A stretch of 23,721 nt of DNA. Origin: a virus. A model generated the notes under the pieces. That model had not been told where the DNA came from. It made no database searches and worked only from the letters and a program-made list of their open reading frames with translations. Below, piece by piece: positions 7,858 through 13,591 of the stretch (within the stretch, counting starts at the first letter, position 1; the number at the start of each line of letters is the position of its first letter). The DNA is taken from the IMG/VR virus record IMGVR_UViG_3300031637_000014, positions 1-23,721 of that record, one strand, 5' to 3'. The position numbers were made by a program, and so were the translations under genes.

Positions 7858-7963
7858 GTCTGTAAAACCTTAACTACTATCATGTAACTCTGGCGCAAAT
7901 CTATAGCGGGCGTATAATTGACAAGTCGGTGCTATGCGCACCCTATGCCCGGAGGGCAAGATT

Positions 7964-8218
7964 ATGGCTTTAAAATCTCATTCCAATCTACACACTTATA
8001 AGATAAATTTTCGCGATTCTCGCAGTGATACAGGTGACTCGGGACATGGTTATGTTCACACCACTGTAGAGTATATAGAAACGTCTGTTTCTAACGCTAT
8101 GAATAGACTGTACCGCGAATACGGCGCGAGTGATGACGACCTATGCCAGATCGTAATGGTGCGTAACAAGAAAGCCCAAATGCGTGCGGAGCGCGATGAG
8201 TATGGTCGGTGGCGGTAA
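7964..8218 (+). CDS. Unknown small protein (84 aa)
   Basis: Starts MALKSHSNLHTYKINFRDSR; GGAGGG lies eight bases before the ATG at 7964, which makes this start better than the longer frame from 7934. Mixed alpha/beta look: HTYKINFRD and HTTVEYIETSVSNAMNRLYR, then a charged Lys/Arg/Glu tail (RNKKAQMRAERDEYGRWR). It is a single-gene transcription unit bounded on each side by matching terminators. A TATAAT at 7913-7918 could be its -10 element but has no good -35. Function unknown. Confidence 0.65.
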   Translation: MALKSHSNLHTYKINFRDSRSDTGDSGHGYVHTTVEYIETSVSNAMNRLYREYGASDDDLCQIVMVRNKKAQMRAERDEYGRWR

Positions 8219-8235
8219 TCCCACCACGCGCAACA

Positions 8236-8261
8236 GCCCGCCATCGTGCGGGCATTTTTTT
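8236..8261 (+). terminator. Rho-independent terminator (copy 2 of a repeated unit)
   Basis: GCCCGC / GCGGGC stem with a six-base loop, then A and seven T. Same stem and same following sequence as at 7832-7857, differing mainly in the loop. Confidence 0.9.
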
Positions 8262-8275
8262 GTCTATAAAACCCT

Positions 8276-8330
8276 AACTACTATCATGTAATCCCACGGG
8301 ATTAACTCACCGCTCGCGGTGATAGTAGTT
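8276..8330. repeat. Nested inverted repeats around a variant palindrome
   Basis: AACTACTATCA at 8276-8286 is mirrored exactly by TGATAGTAGTT at 8320-8330. Between them lie the variant palindrome (8289-8304) and a tight inverted repeat TCACCGC-TC-GCGGTGA at 8307-8322 that overlaps the right arm. The stack lies just upstream of the 8384 promoter and looks like a multi-operator control region; no binding protein is known. Confidence 0.6.
8289..8304. repeat. Variant copy of the 16-bp palindrome
   Basis: TAATCCCACGGGATTA: one base differs from the 14 perfect copies, at the centre (CA-CG instead of CA-TG), so it has lost exact symmetry and the ATG. It is the leftmost member of the family. Confidence 0.8.
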
Positions 8331-8350
8331 GAGCGGTTCCGCCAAATTTT

Positions 8351-8366
8351 TAATCCCATGGGATTA
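8351..8366. repeat. 16-bp palindrome, copy 1
   Basis: Exact TAATCCCATGGGATTA, with one more symmetric base on each side. It ends 17 bp before the -35 box of the 8384 promoter. Confidence 0.95.
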
Positions 8367-8383
8367 ACTAGTGGTGGCTTCAT

Positions 8384-8411
8384 TTGACATAAATATTAAA
8401 ACATGTATAAT
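8384..8411 (+). promoter_or_regulatory. Consensus sigma-70 promoter
   Basis: Perfect TTGACA at 8384-8389 and perfect TATAAT at 8406-8411, spaced 16 bp. It faces the gene at 8513. The promoter at 12107 shares its context: CATTTGACATAA, the 16-bp spacing, GTATAATGGT and a similar leader. Palindrome copies at 8351 and 8453 flank it, 102 bp apart, which suggests regulation by a bound protein. Confidence 0.9.
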
Positions 8412-8452
8412 GGTTATATGGATTGGGGATACTGAGCCTTTCCTAAAAGAGT

Positions 8453-8468
8453 TAATCCCATGGGATTA
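8453..8468. repeat. 16-bp palindrome, copy 2
   Basis: Exact copy, one extra symmetric base on each side, 41 bp downstream of the -10 box in the leader of the 8513 gene. Followed by GACTTACTTACT. Confidence 0.95.
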
Positions 8469-8516
8469 ACTGACTTACTTACTGATATGATTATATTATT
8501 ATGGCACAATCAATGA
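8460..8516 (+). other. Possible leader peptide starting in the palindrome (18 codons)
   Basis: The ATG of palindrome copy 2 opens a frame MGLTDLLTDMIILLWHNQ whose TGA overlaps the ATG at 8513 as ATGA. AGAG stands eight bases before the ATG. The downstream gene has no ribosome site of its own, so translation of this leader could deliver ribosomes to it. Whether it is translated is unproven. Confidence 0.35.
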
Positions 8517-9175
8517 ATGAAGTAGTTTCAAAGTGCGCGGCGCGTGATGCTAAAGTTGCGGGCCAAATTAAGGAAAGTGTAACGATGGCAAACAATGCGC
8601 TGGTGTGTATGCGTGATGCTGCTATAGCTTTCGTCAATACTGTTAATCCCATGGGATTAACTAGTGCCATGTTTGCGGATGTCGTGAAACATGGGAAAGA
8701 GTTGTACAAAACTGAGCTGGCTAATGCTGAGTATTTAAAACAGCATTTTGGTAATGTCGCGCTGTTAGCACTGGCGGCTGATATGCCAATTTCCTTTGAA
8801 GTTGATCGCACTGTACAAGGCGTGAAAGGGAAAGAACCAGTACATACAACTGGTGCAAAAGCGACAAAGTTGAGCAAAAACGATGTTACACTGGCCGCGC
8901 AAGCGGTACGCGAGGATATCGGTACGGCTCGCGCTGAGGGTGGTGGTCGCACACCACGTACGCCTAGTGCTACGCTTTCGATCTTTTCACTAGTTGAGTT
9001 TAAAGCGCAACTGAAAGGCTTGTTCACTTCAAGTGGTGCCGTAGCAGTTGTGCGCAACAACTTGAAGGAATACGGTGTCGAGGTAATGATAACTAGTGAT
9101 CTGAAAGCGTTGAATGACGAAATCAAAGCACTAAAATCGGCTCTGGTGAAAGCCAAAAAAGCCGCTAAAAAGTAG
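8513..9175 (+). CDS. Unknown phage protein (220 aa), second paralog, with in-frame palindrome
   Basis: Starts MNEVVSKCAARDAKVAGQIK, matching the MNEV start of the paralog at 7140; an ATG at 8501 would add only MAQS. Neither has a Shine-Dalgarno. The shared core is KEPVHTTGAKATKLSKNDVT with QAVREDIGTARAEGGGRTPR, followed by a different, longer Lys/Ala-rich C-terminus (ALKSALVKAKKAAKK). Palindrome copy 3 lies inside the gene and encodes N45-P-M-G-L49, where the paralog has unrelated residues; this segment is about four residues longer here. Function unknown. It is a single-gene unit between the 8384 promoter and the terminator at 9195. Confidence 0.8.
   Translation: MNEVVSKCAARDAKVAGQIKESVTMANNALVCMRDAAIAFVNTVNPMGLTSAMFADVVKHGKELYKTELANAEYLKQHFGNVALLALAADMPISFEVDRTVQGVKGKEPVHTTGAKATKLSKNDVTLAAQAVREDIGTARAEGGGRTPRTPSATLSIFSLVEFKAQLKGLFTSSGAVAVVRNNLKEYGVEVMITSDLKALNDEIKALKSALVKAKKAAKK
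8644..8659. repeat. 16-bp palindrome, copy 3 (inside a gene)
   Basis: Exact copy inside the 8513-9175 gene, read as Asn-Pro-Met-Gly-Leu. All wobble bases match the intergenic copies. Followed by ACTAGT, as is copy 1. Confidence 0.95.
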
Positions 9176-9194
9176 TTCGACCCTAGTCCAGTTT

Positions 9195-9217
9195 AGCCCG
9201 CGCAAGCGGGCTTTTTT
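9195..9217 (+). terminator. Rho-independent terminator
   Basis: Seven-bp stem AGCCCGC / GCGGGCT closed by a GCAA tetraloop, then a T run to 9217. It ends the 8513-9175 transcript. Confidence 0.92.
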
Positions 9218-9246
9218 ATGCCTGAAAATCGGCAACACAAAACAAC

Positions 9247-9278
9247 CTATTACTATCAAAAACACCCCATTACTATCA
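9247..9278. repeat. Direct repeat of motif CTATTACTATCA / CCATTACTATCA
   Basis: Two copies (9247-9258 and 9267-9278) exactly 20 bp apart, about two helical turns, so on the same DNA face. The octamer TACTATCA also occurs at 797, 7036, 7875, 8279, inverted at 8320 and at 10377. Candidate paired operator; no binding protein identified. Confidence 0.5.
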
Positions 9279-9303
9279 GAGTTGTCGCGCCTAATATATG
9301 TCT

Positions 9304-9319
9304 TAATCCCATGGGATTA
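9304..9319. repeat. 16-bp palindrome, copy 4
   Basis: Exact copy in the 9176-9921 non-coding stretch, with one more symmetric base on each side. It is the only copy not next to or inside a called gene. Confidence 0.95.
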
Positions 9320-9380
9320 AAGTCACCAGATTGGCTAAATTTATGTACAATTCCATATCACAACCATGGGTTATACACTT

Positions 9381-9802
9381 TGTCTATTTTAAGTCGTTGA
9401 TAACTATAGGAATAGACATTCTACGTTCTGGAATTGTACAAAGTGTCTACGGTTTTGTCTAATTTGAAACCCGCACTACCACTGGGTTTGTCTACAAAAA
9501 AGTACCTTATTCTACATATAATAGACAAATAGACAGTTATAAAACTACAACCCCCCGGAGGGCCGTTTTATTGCCTCCTAGACGTTTGGGCCTGTGTGTA
9601 TGCAAATCAAACTGTCTAATGTCTATTTGTCTATTTTAGACAAAGTGAGGCCCAGCCTAGGTTTGTCTAAGATTTGTATACAAATTTGTATCCGTTTTGT
9701 AGATTTCCGTATCCATATGTACTCAAATTATGTCAAAAACATGGAACTCCAACCCCCTATTTTAGACATCCCCACCTCAAAACTGTCTACCAATTCTGTC
9801 TA
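9381..9802. repeat. TGTCTA/TAGACA array (15 copies) in a 746-bp AT-rich gap
   Basis: Copies start at 9381, 9413, 9444, 9456, 9489, 9522, 9530, 9613, 9620, 9628, 9637, 9664, 9763, 9784 and 9797, in both orientations; chance would give about 0.2 in this length. Four are packed into 30 bp (9613-9642), forming the inverted repeat TTTGTCTA-TTT-TAGACAAA (9626-9644). Also present are the palindrome ATTTGTATACAAAT (9672-9685) and distant arms TGTACAATTCC (9344-9354) / GGAATTGTACA (9430-9440). No convincing gene lies in 9176-9921. This looks like an iteron-type binding region: a replication origin, a multi-operator, or both, probably recognised by the product of the next gene. Confidence 0.75.
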
Positions 9803-9803
9803 T

Positions 9804-9831
9804 TTCACAAATATTTCTTTGACTTTATAAT
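9804..9831 (+). promoter_or_regulatory. Probable sigma-70 promoter for the 9922 gene
   Basis: TTCACA at 9804-9809 (5 of 6 consensus) and perfect TATAAT at 9826-9831 with a 16-bp spacer, the same spacing as the 8384 and 12107 promoters. The last TGTCTA copy (9797-9802) ends one base before the -35 box, so a protein bound to the array would touch RNA polymerase. Confidence 0.65.
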
Positions 9832-9921
9832 ACATATCCTGATATCCTAACTTTATGGATTGTACATTCCATAGTATTAGCAGTACATACTAAGCATTTA
9901 TTTCACATGGAGATACTACAT

Positions 9922-10449
9922 ATGTCAGAATTAACGCCCAAAACAGGCCAAAAACAAGACTTTAGCTCTAAAGTAGTCACGCCTCGCAACGAGCTAGCAC
10001 AGGTGCAACTCACAACTGACGAGAAGAAAGTGCTGGTCGGATTAGCAGGGATTCACGCAATTCCGCTCTCTCAATATCTACGATCTTTGATCTCTGAGCA
10101 GTACCAAAAACACGGCAAACTTGTAGACAAATGGGTGAAGGAAAACACCCTAAGATCATACAAAACTCCCACCGAAAAAGCAGCCATCCGAGAGGCTATA
10201 TTAAAGCGCCATGCCAATGGTGAATCAGCCTATAATCTAGCGGATGAATATGGGTATTCAAGGGGGGCCATCTACGCTATGGTTAACCGCAACAAACCTA
10301 AGAAGCTGACAAAGCAAGATGTAGATAACTATTATAAGAACCTGCCAACCCCAACAGACCCTAGAACTACCCCTATTACTATCACGACCGAAACCGCCAC
10401 AGATGCGGATACAACAGAGCCTAACCCGCTGAACATAAAATGGGAGTAA
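9922..10449 (+). CDS. Two-part DNA-binding protein (RHH-like plus HTH), candidate regulator or initiator
   Basis: 175 residues. Residues about 25-60 (VQLTTDEKKVLVGLAGIHAI then PLSQYLRSLI) fit a ribbon-helix-helix fold: a short strand, then two helices with a hydrophobic pattern ending in YLRSLI. Residues about 88-122 (REAILKRHANGESAYNLADE ... YGYSRGAIYAMVNR) fit a resolvase/transposase-type helix-turn-helix. The tail is Thr/Pro-rich. The start at 9922 is preferred over 9907 because GGAG lies ten bases upstream. It follows the TGTCTA array and its promoter, so the natural hypothesis is that it binds the array, to repress itself or start replication. It leads the long rightward operon. Confidence 0.8.
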   Translation: MSELTPKTGQKQDFSSKVVTPRNELAQVQLTTDEKKVLVGLAGIHAIPLSQYLRSLISEQYQKHGKLVDKWVKENTLRSYKTPTEKAAIREAILKRHANGESAYNLADEYGYSRGAIYAMVNRNKPKKLTKQDVDNYYKNLPTPTDPRTTPITITTETATDADTTEPNPLNIKWE

Positions 10450-10453
10450 GTAT

Positions 10454-10711
10454 ATGCACACACTGGGCATGACAGAGCATACGCTGAGGCTGCTAAAGGC
10501 GCGGAAGAACGCGCTACTAGCAGACTACAATAGACGCTACACCGTGGTAAACACCGAGACTGCTGAACTGAAAAGAGCAATGGCTGAGATAGAGGAGATT
10601 CGGTGTGAGATAGACGCGGAGCTTAAAACCCGCCTGAAAAGACGACGGGCCAGCGATTTTAATGACATGGTGAAGAAAGAGAGAACTAGTTATGATTTTA
10701 AAGACGAATAA
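10454..10711 (+). CDS. Coiled-coil small protein (85 aa)
   Basis: Almost wholly helical, rich in Arg/Lys/Glu with heptad-like spacing: LRLLKARKNALLADYNRR, then ETAELKRAMAEIEEIRCEID, then a basic KTRLKRRR patch. GGGAGTAAG precedes the ATG. It overlaps the next gene by 20 bases and follows the regulator by four, so it is co-transcribed. No family recognised; a dimeric accessory protein is likely. Confidence 0.7.
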   Translation: MHTLGMTEHTLRLLKARKNALLADYNRRYTVVNTETAELKRAMAEIEEIRCEIDAELKTRLKRRRASDFNDMVKKERTSYDFKDE

Positions 10712-10943
10712 GCATATCGACACAGATGACGGGGAGCAACCTGTGGTGGTGGAATATGAGTACCAGCCAGCCGAACCTGATGTAAACGTGCTAACCCCGT
10801 CTGTCTTTGTCTATTCGATAGTGGCGGTTGGCAAGGGGACGTATGGGCGAGAGATAATCAACACGCTACCTGAGTCGCAAGTAGACCAGTTGGCTGAAGA
10901 AATCCTTGGCACGCACGCGGAAGAAGCCTATGACGGGCATTAA
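10692..10943 (+). CDS. Unknown acidic small protein (83 aa)
   Basis: Begins MILKTNKHIDTDDGEQPVVV, with a beta-rich middle (VVVEYEYQPAEPDVNVL; VFVYSIVAVGKG) and an acidic helical end (QVDQLAEEILGTHAEEAYDG). A GAGAG site precedes the ATG, which lies inside the upstream gene. No membrane segment or metal motif. Function unknown. Confidence 0.65.
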   Translation: MILKTNKHIDTDDGEQPVVVEYEYQPAEPDVNVLTPSVFVYSIVAVGKGTYGREIINTLPESQVDQLAEEILGTHAEEAYDGH

Positions 10944-10986
10944 ATAAGAAGCAAAAGCTGAGAAAGCAAAAGAAGATGTTATCCTT

Positions 10987-11002
10987 TAATCCCATGGGAT
11001 TA
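10987..11002. repeat. 16-bp palindrome, copy 5
   Basis: Exact copy in the gap between the genes ending at 10943 and starting at 11022. Its ATG opens a 20-codon frame (MGLVEGMVLHGRVEEYARNR) that overlaps the start at 11022, without a clear ribosome site. Confidence 0.95.
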
Positions 11003-11021
11003 GTTGAGGGTATGGTTCTTC

Positions 11022-11180
11022 ATGGCAGAGTGGAAGAATATGCGAGAAACCGATAATAAACGCAGTAGGACAGCAGTGCGCTGTAGGTATGTAAAACATA
11101 AGAAAAAGCAGGACAAGAAGCGCAAGCAACGCGCCCTGCGCGAAGGCAAATGGCAAACGGATGACCAGCAGTATGACTGA
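11022..11180 (+). CDS. Small very basic protein (52 aa)
   Basis: Reads MAEWKNMRETDNKRSRTAVR, then a run of Lys/Arg (KHKKKQDKKRKQRALREG) and an acidic-polar end (TDDQQYD). GAGGG lies eleven bases before the ATG. It overlaps the next gene. A highly charged short helix like this commonly contacts RNA or DNA, but no direct evidence is present. Confidence 0.55.
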   Translation: MAEWKNMRETDNKRSRTAVRCRYVKHKKKQDKKRKQRALREGKWQTDDQQYD

Positions 11181-11376
11181 GTATGAGAAAGTAGTCGGTA
11201 GGACAAGAAAGCTAGAAGTATTCCTCGATGAACGGTTGTCCATAGCTGAGAAGGCATACGGGCTAGCCAAGTCGGAAATGGCACGGGCAGAGCGAGAGGC
11301 ACAGATGGCGGCACAGAATGTGGCTATCGCACAGGTAGAGCTACAAAGGATAAAACAGAAGATGAAGCAGCGATAG
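11161..11376 (+). CDS. Coiled-coil small protein (71 aa)
   Basis: Ala/Glu/Lys/Gln-rich with continuous heptads: RKLEVFLDERLSIAEKAYGL, then KSEMARAEREAQMAAQNVAI and QVELQRIKQKMKQR. Two ATGs (11161 and 11173) are possible and neither has a strong ribosome site; both overlap the preceding gene, so coupling is likely. The stop lies one base before the oxygenase-like gene. Confidence 0.65.
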   Translation: MTSSMTEYEKVVGRTRKLEVFLDERLSIAEKAYGLAKSEMARAEREAQMAAQNVAIAQVELQRIKQKMKQR

Positions 11377-11377
11377 A

Positions 11378-12055
11378 ATGGACGTTACCAAAGTTACAGT
11401 ACTAACTAGTGAACAGTGTGGTGGAATATCCGCGACGGTGGACAAGCTAAGAGACTTTTGGCTAGACCGCAAGTGGGGGTACACACTGGGCGCTGCGACC
11501 TACCAAGACCCGCCCCTTCTCTATCCCGCTCTTTCTAGCTACACCAACGTGGTTTTACGAGAGTGCTTTGACGACATGTACACGGCTGTGTCTAGGGCGT
11601 TAAGTGAAGTGAGAGGTAAAGAGATCATAACGATGAGCGGCACAGCACTGCCCGGGTTTCACATATTTACTCCCCGCGTCAACAACATAAAGGACGGCGA
11701 TGAGCGGCAGCATGGGCATCCGCATATAGACACACCGTATGACTCTGTGTTCTGGCCCTGCGCTATATCTGACCCGTTTAGCTTCACACTACCTGTGGCT
11801 ATACCTGCGTGTGGGGCGGGCATGGGGTTCTGGGATGACGTTACAGAGAAGGAGATGGACTTGTATGCGCAGAGCAACCAGATACCTGAGCCGACTATAT
11901 ATGACTATGAGCTGGGCAGTATGTACCTGCATGATGGGATGACACCACACCGCATAGAGAACATGGGGAACATAAGAGACAACGAGTTGCGGATAACCCT
12001 ACAGGGGCATGGGGTGACGATGGAAGATACGGGGCAGGTAGTGGCATATTTCTAG
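11378..12055 (+). CDS. 2OG-Fe(II) oxygenase-like protein (225 aa)
   Basis: The sequence fits the double-stranded beta-helix dioxygenases, which use iron and 2-oxoglutarate to hydroxylate a substrate. Likely iron triad: His116 and Asp118 in GHPHIDTP, and distal His191 in GMTPHRIENM; Arg205 (NELRITLQ), 14 residues later, fits 2-oxoglutarate binding. Strand-like stretches (FSFTLPVAIPACG; YDYELGSMYLHDG) separate the motifs. Substrate unknown: phage members act on proteins or on modified bases. It is the last gene before the 12107 promoter. Confidence is good for the fold, low for the substrate. Confidence 0.65.
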   Translation: MDVTKVTVLTSEQCGGISATVDKLRDFWLDRKWGYTLGAATYQDPPLLYPALSSYTNVVLRECFDDMYTAVSRALSEVRGKEIITMSGTALPGFHIFTPRVNNIKDGDERQHGHPHIDTPYDSVFWPCAISDPFSFTLPVAIPACGAGMGFWDDVTEKEMDLYAQSNQIPEPTIYDYELGSMYLHDGMTPHRIENMGNIRDNELRITLQGHGVTMEDTGQVVAYF

Positions 12056-12106
12056 TCCCACACTCTGCTAACGCGAAAACAACGCTGAAACTAGAAGTAT
12101 GTTCAT

Positions 12107-12134
12107 TTGACATAAGCTCAGAATGCTGTATAAT
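12107..12134 (+). promoter_or_regulatory. Consensus sigma-70 promoter, sister of the 8384 promoter
   Basis: Perfect TTGACA (12107-12112) and TATAAT (12129-12134) with a 16-bp spacer. Context matches the other promoter: TTCATTTGACATAA before, GTATAATGGT around the -10, then a G-rich and TTCCT-containing leader. It would drive the DUF3150-MoxR-VWA stretch. An ACTT x5 run (12175-12194) and palindrome copy 6 follow. Confidence 0.9.
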
Positions 12135-12193
12135 GGTACATGAGATGGGGGATTAGACATTCCTTTCTCACAACACTTACTTACTTACTTACT

Positions 12194-12209
12194 TAATCCC
12201 ATGGGATTA
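12194..12209. repeat. 16-bp palindrome, copy 6
   Basis: Exact copy directly after five ACTT units, 59 bp downstream of the -10 box. Its ATG (12201) is in frame with the next gene and would extend it by seven residues. Confidence 0.95.
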
Positions 12210-12221
12210 GAGGATGACATT

Positions 12222-12338
12222 ATGAAAAAGCAAAACGCATTCGGCGCACGGTTACTTCGCAAGGGCAAACGCGTAAGCGGCACACTCCCTGTCAACAAGG
12301 GTAACAAGCACAGGATGAAGTCTGTAGCAAAGAGCTAG
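12222..12338 (+). CDS. Small basic protein (38 aa)
   Basis: Reads MKKQNAFGARLLRKGKRVSG and ends HRMKSVAKS; nearly one third Lys/Arg. AGGA lies eight bases before the ATG. An in-frame ATG at 12201, inside the palindrome, would give an N-terminal MGLEDDI extension, but no ribosome site precedes it. First gene behind the 12107 promoter. Function unknown. Confidence 0.55.
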   Translation: MKKQNAFGARLLRKGKRVSGTLPVNKGNKHRMKSVAKS

Positions 12339-12375
12339 AGGTGGTTGTAAAAGCAGTAACATTTATTCACTTACT

Positions 12376-12391
12376 TAATCCCATGGGATTA
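12376..12391. repeat. 16-bp palindrome, copy 7
   Basis: Exact copy after CACTTACT. Its ATG (12383) opens the 11-codon frame MGLVIIDWRTK, whose TGA overlaps the start of the 12415 gene as ATGA. Confidence 0.95.
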
Positions 12392-12414
12392 GTCATTATT
12401 GACTGGAGAACGAA

Positions 12415-13581
12415 ATGAGTATTAAAGAGAACGCTTTGATTGTTAGTGTCAACGTCGAGATGCCTACCAAGGCACGTACCGACAAGAAAGCCATTGACGA
12501 GGTAGCCAAGAAGTTTGGCGTTGCCGCGAAATCAATAGACATGCGCAAAAGCCTGTACCCCAAAGAACTGCTAATGCCGATTGACAATGTTGTTTACAAG
12601 GCTAGACAGCACTGCGCATGTGATACCTACATGTGGGCTAGGGGCGAGTTCCTGTTACCTTCTACAGAGTACATGGAGTTTGCTTCCACAGGTGGCGACA
12701 TAGAGTTGGAGTTCCAACAAAATGTGACTGCATTCCTCAACAACTGGTCTAACGTACTAATAGGTGCAGAAAAAGAGCTGGCTGGCTTGTATGATGCTGG
12801 GCTGTACCCCTCTCTGGAGGAGTTGCGGCAGCAGTTTTCCCTCAAGTTCAAGTATCGACAAGTGACAGACGAGCAGGATTTCCGCGTGTCTATGCAACAA
12901 GAGGAGCTTGACGACCTGCGCGCTAGGACTGAGGCTGACACGATAGACCGCATGGCTGGGCTACAGCGCACGCCAATCGCGAACCTCAAGAAAACGCTAG
13001 ATATCCTTTCTGCTAAACTAGATGAGCCTATGCGGGAGATCAAGGATGAGTTCGGCAACTTATCTGAGCTGCGGCACGCTATCTTTCGCAATTCGACTGT
13101 CGATAACATCACCGATGAGTGCAAGAAAATCATTATGTTCGGAGATTCTGTTATTGGCACTAACGCCGTGTCTATGGCAATCAAAATAAAAGATAGCTTA
13201 CCTGACCCCGACCACATCCGTAGTCGCGAAGCCAGTCGTACCATAGCGCAAGTACAAGCTAAGGCGTACTCCAAGGAATGCGATGACCTTATGGCTTCTA
13301 TGCGTGGGCAATGGGAAACCCCTGTTGTAGCAGTTAATCCCATGGGATTAGTGGAGGAGCATTTGGAGACTGGAGGGGTACTTGGTGTGAAGGCATATAA
13401 GGCTTCCGAGGTGGAACCCATAGATGACCTGCAAGGTACGCCAACTATTGTAAAGGTAGAGCCACCGTTTGAGCCGCCAGCTAGTATACAGATACCGCCA
13501 GTTGAGGCGACTGTAATCCGTTCCGAGAGTCAGATTAAGATTGACACTCTGGAGCAAGAAATCAACGACATGTTCGGCTAG
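12415..13581 (+). CDS. DUF3150-like protein, partner of the MoxR/VWA pair
   Basis: 388 residues. The N-terminal third (LIVSVNVEMPTKARTDKKAI; KSLYPKELLMPIDNVVYKAR; ARGEFLLPSTEYMEF) follows the layout I associate with DUF3150, a family usually encoded beside CobS-like ATPases and CobT-like VWA proteins; both are found downstream here. The middle is helical (about 160-300), and the last 80 residues are a Pro/Glu-rich linker and short helix. Palindrome copy 8 is in frame there and encodes N308-P-M-G-L312. GGAG lies eight bases before the ATG, which also overlaps the stop of the palindrome-started leader. Likely an adaptor or substrate-handling subunit; family assignment is from memory. Confidence 0.65.
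   Translation: MSIKENALIVSVNVEMPTKARTDKKAIDEVAKKFGVAAKSIDMRKSLYPKELLMPIDNVVYKARQHCACDTYMWARGEFLLPSTEYMEFASTGGDIELEFQQNVTAFLNNWSNVLIGAEKELAGLYDAGLYPSLEELRQQFSLKFKYRQVTDEQDFRVSMQQEELDDLRARTEADTIDRMAGLQRTPIANLKKTLDILSAKLDEPMREIKDEFGNLSELRHAIFRNSTVDNITDECKKIIMFGDSVIGTNAVSMAIKIKDSLPDPDHIRSREASRTIAQVQAKAYSKECDDLMASMRGQWETPVVAVNPMGLVEEHLETGGVLGVKAYKASEVEPIDDLQGTPTIVKVEPPFEPPASIQIPPVEATVIRSESQIKIDTLEQEINDMFG
13335..13350. repeat. 16-bp palindrome, copy 8 (inside a gene)
   Basis: Exact copy inside the DUF3150-like gene, read as Asn-Pro-Met-Gly-Leu in the C-terminal linker, the same frame as in the 8513 gene. Confidence 0.95.
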
Positions 13582-13591
13582 GGGGTGAGCT

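Noticed and set aside
7913-7918. TATAAT as a promoter for the 7964 gene
   Set aside because: No acceptable -35 box at 15-19 bp upstream and no extended -10, so it is mentioned only with the gene.
9218-9400. A 60-residue rightward frame containing palindrome copy 4
   Set aside because: It starts just past the T run of a terminator, has no ribosome site, poor composition and ends inside the array. It seems to be a chance frame.
9594-9830. A 78-residue frame within the TGTCTA array
   Set aside because: No ribosome site; its content is dictated by the repeated hexamers and it runs into the promoter.
12627-13421. A 264-residue leftward frame also containing NPMGL
   Set aside because: It is antisense to the DUF3150-like gene; NPMGL appears because the palindrome reads the same on both strands.
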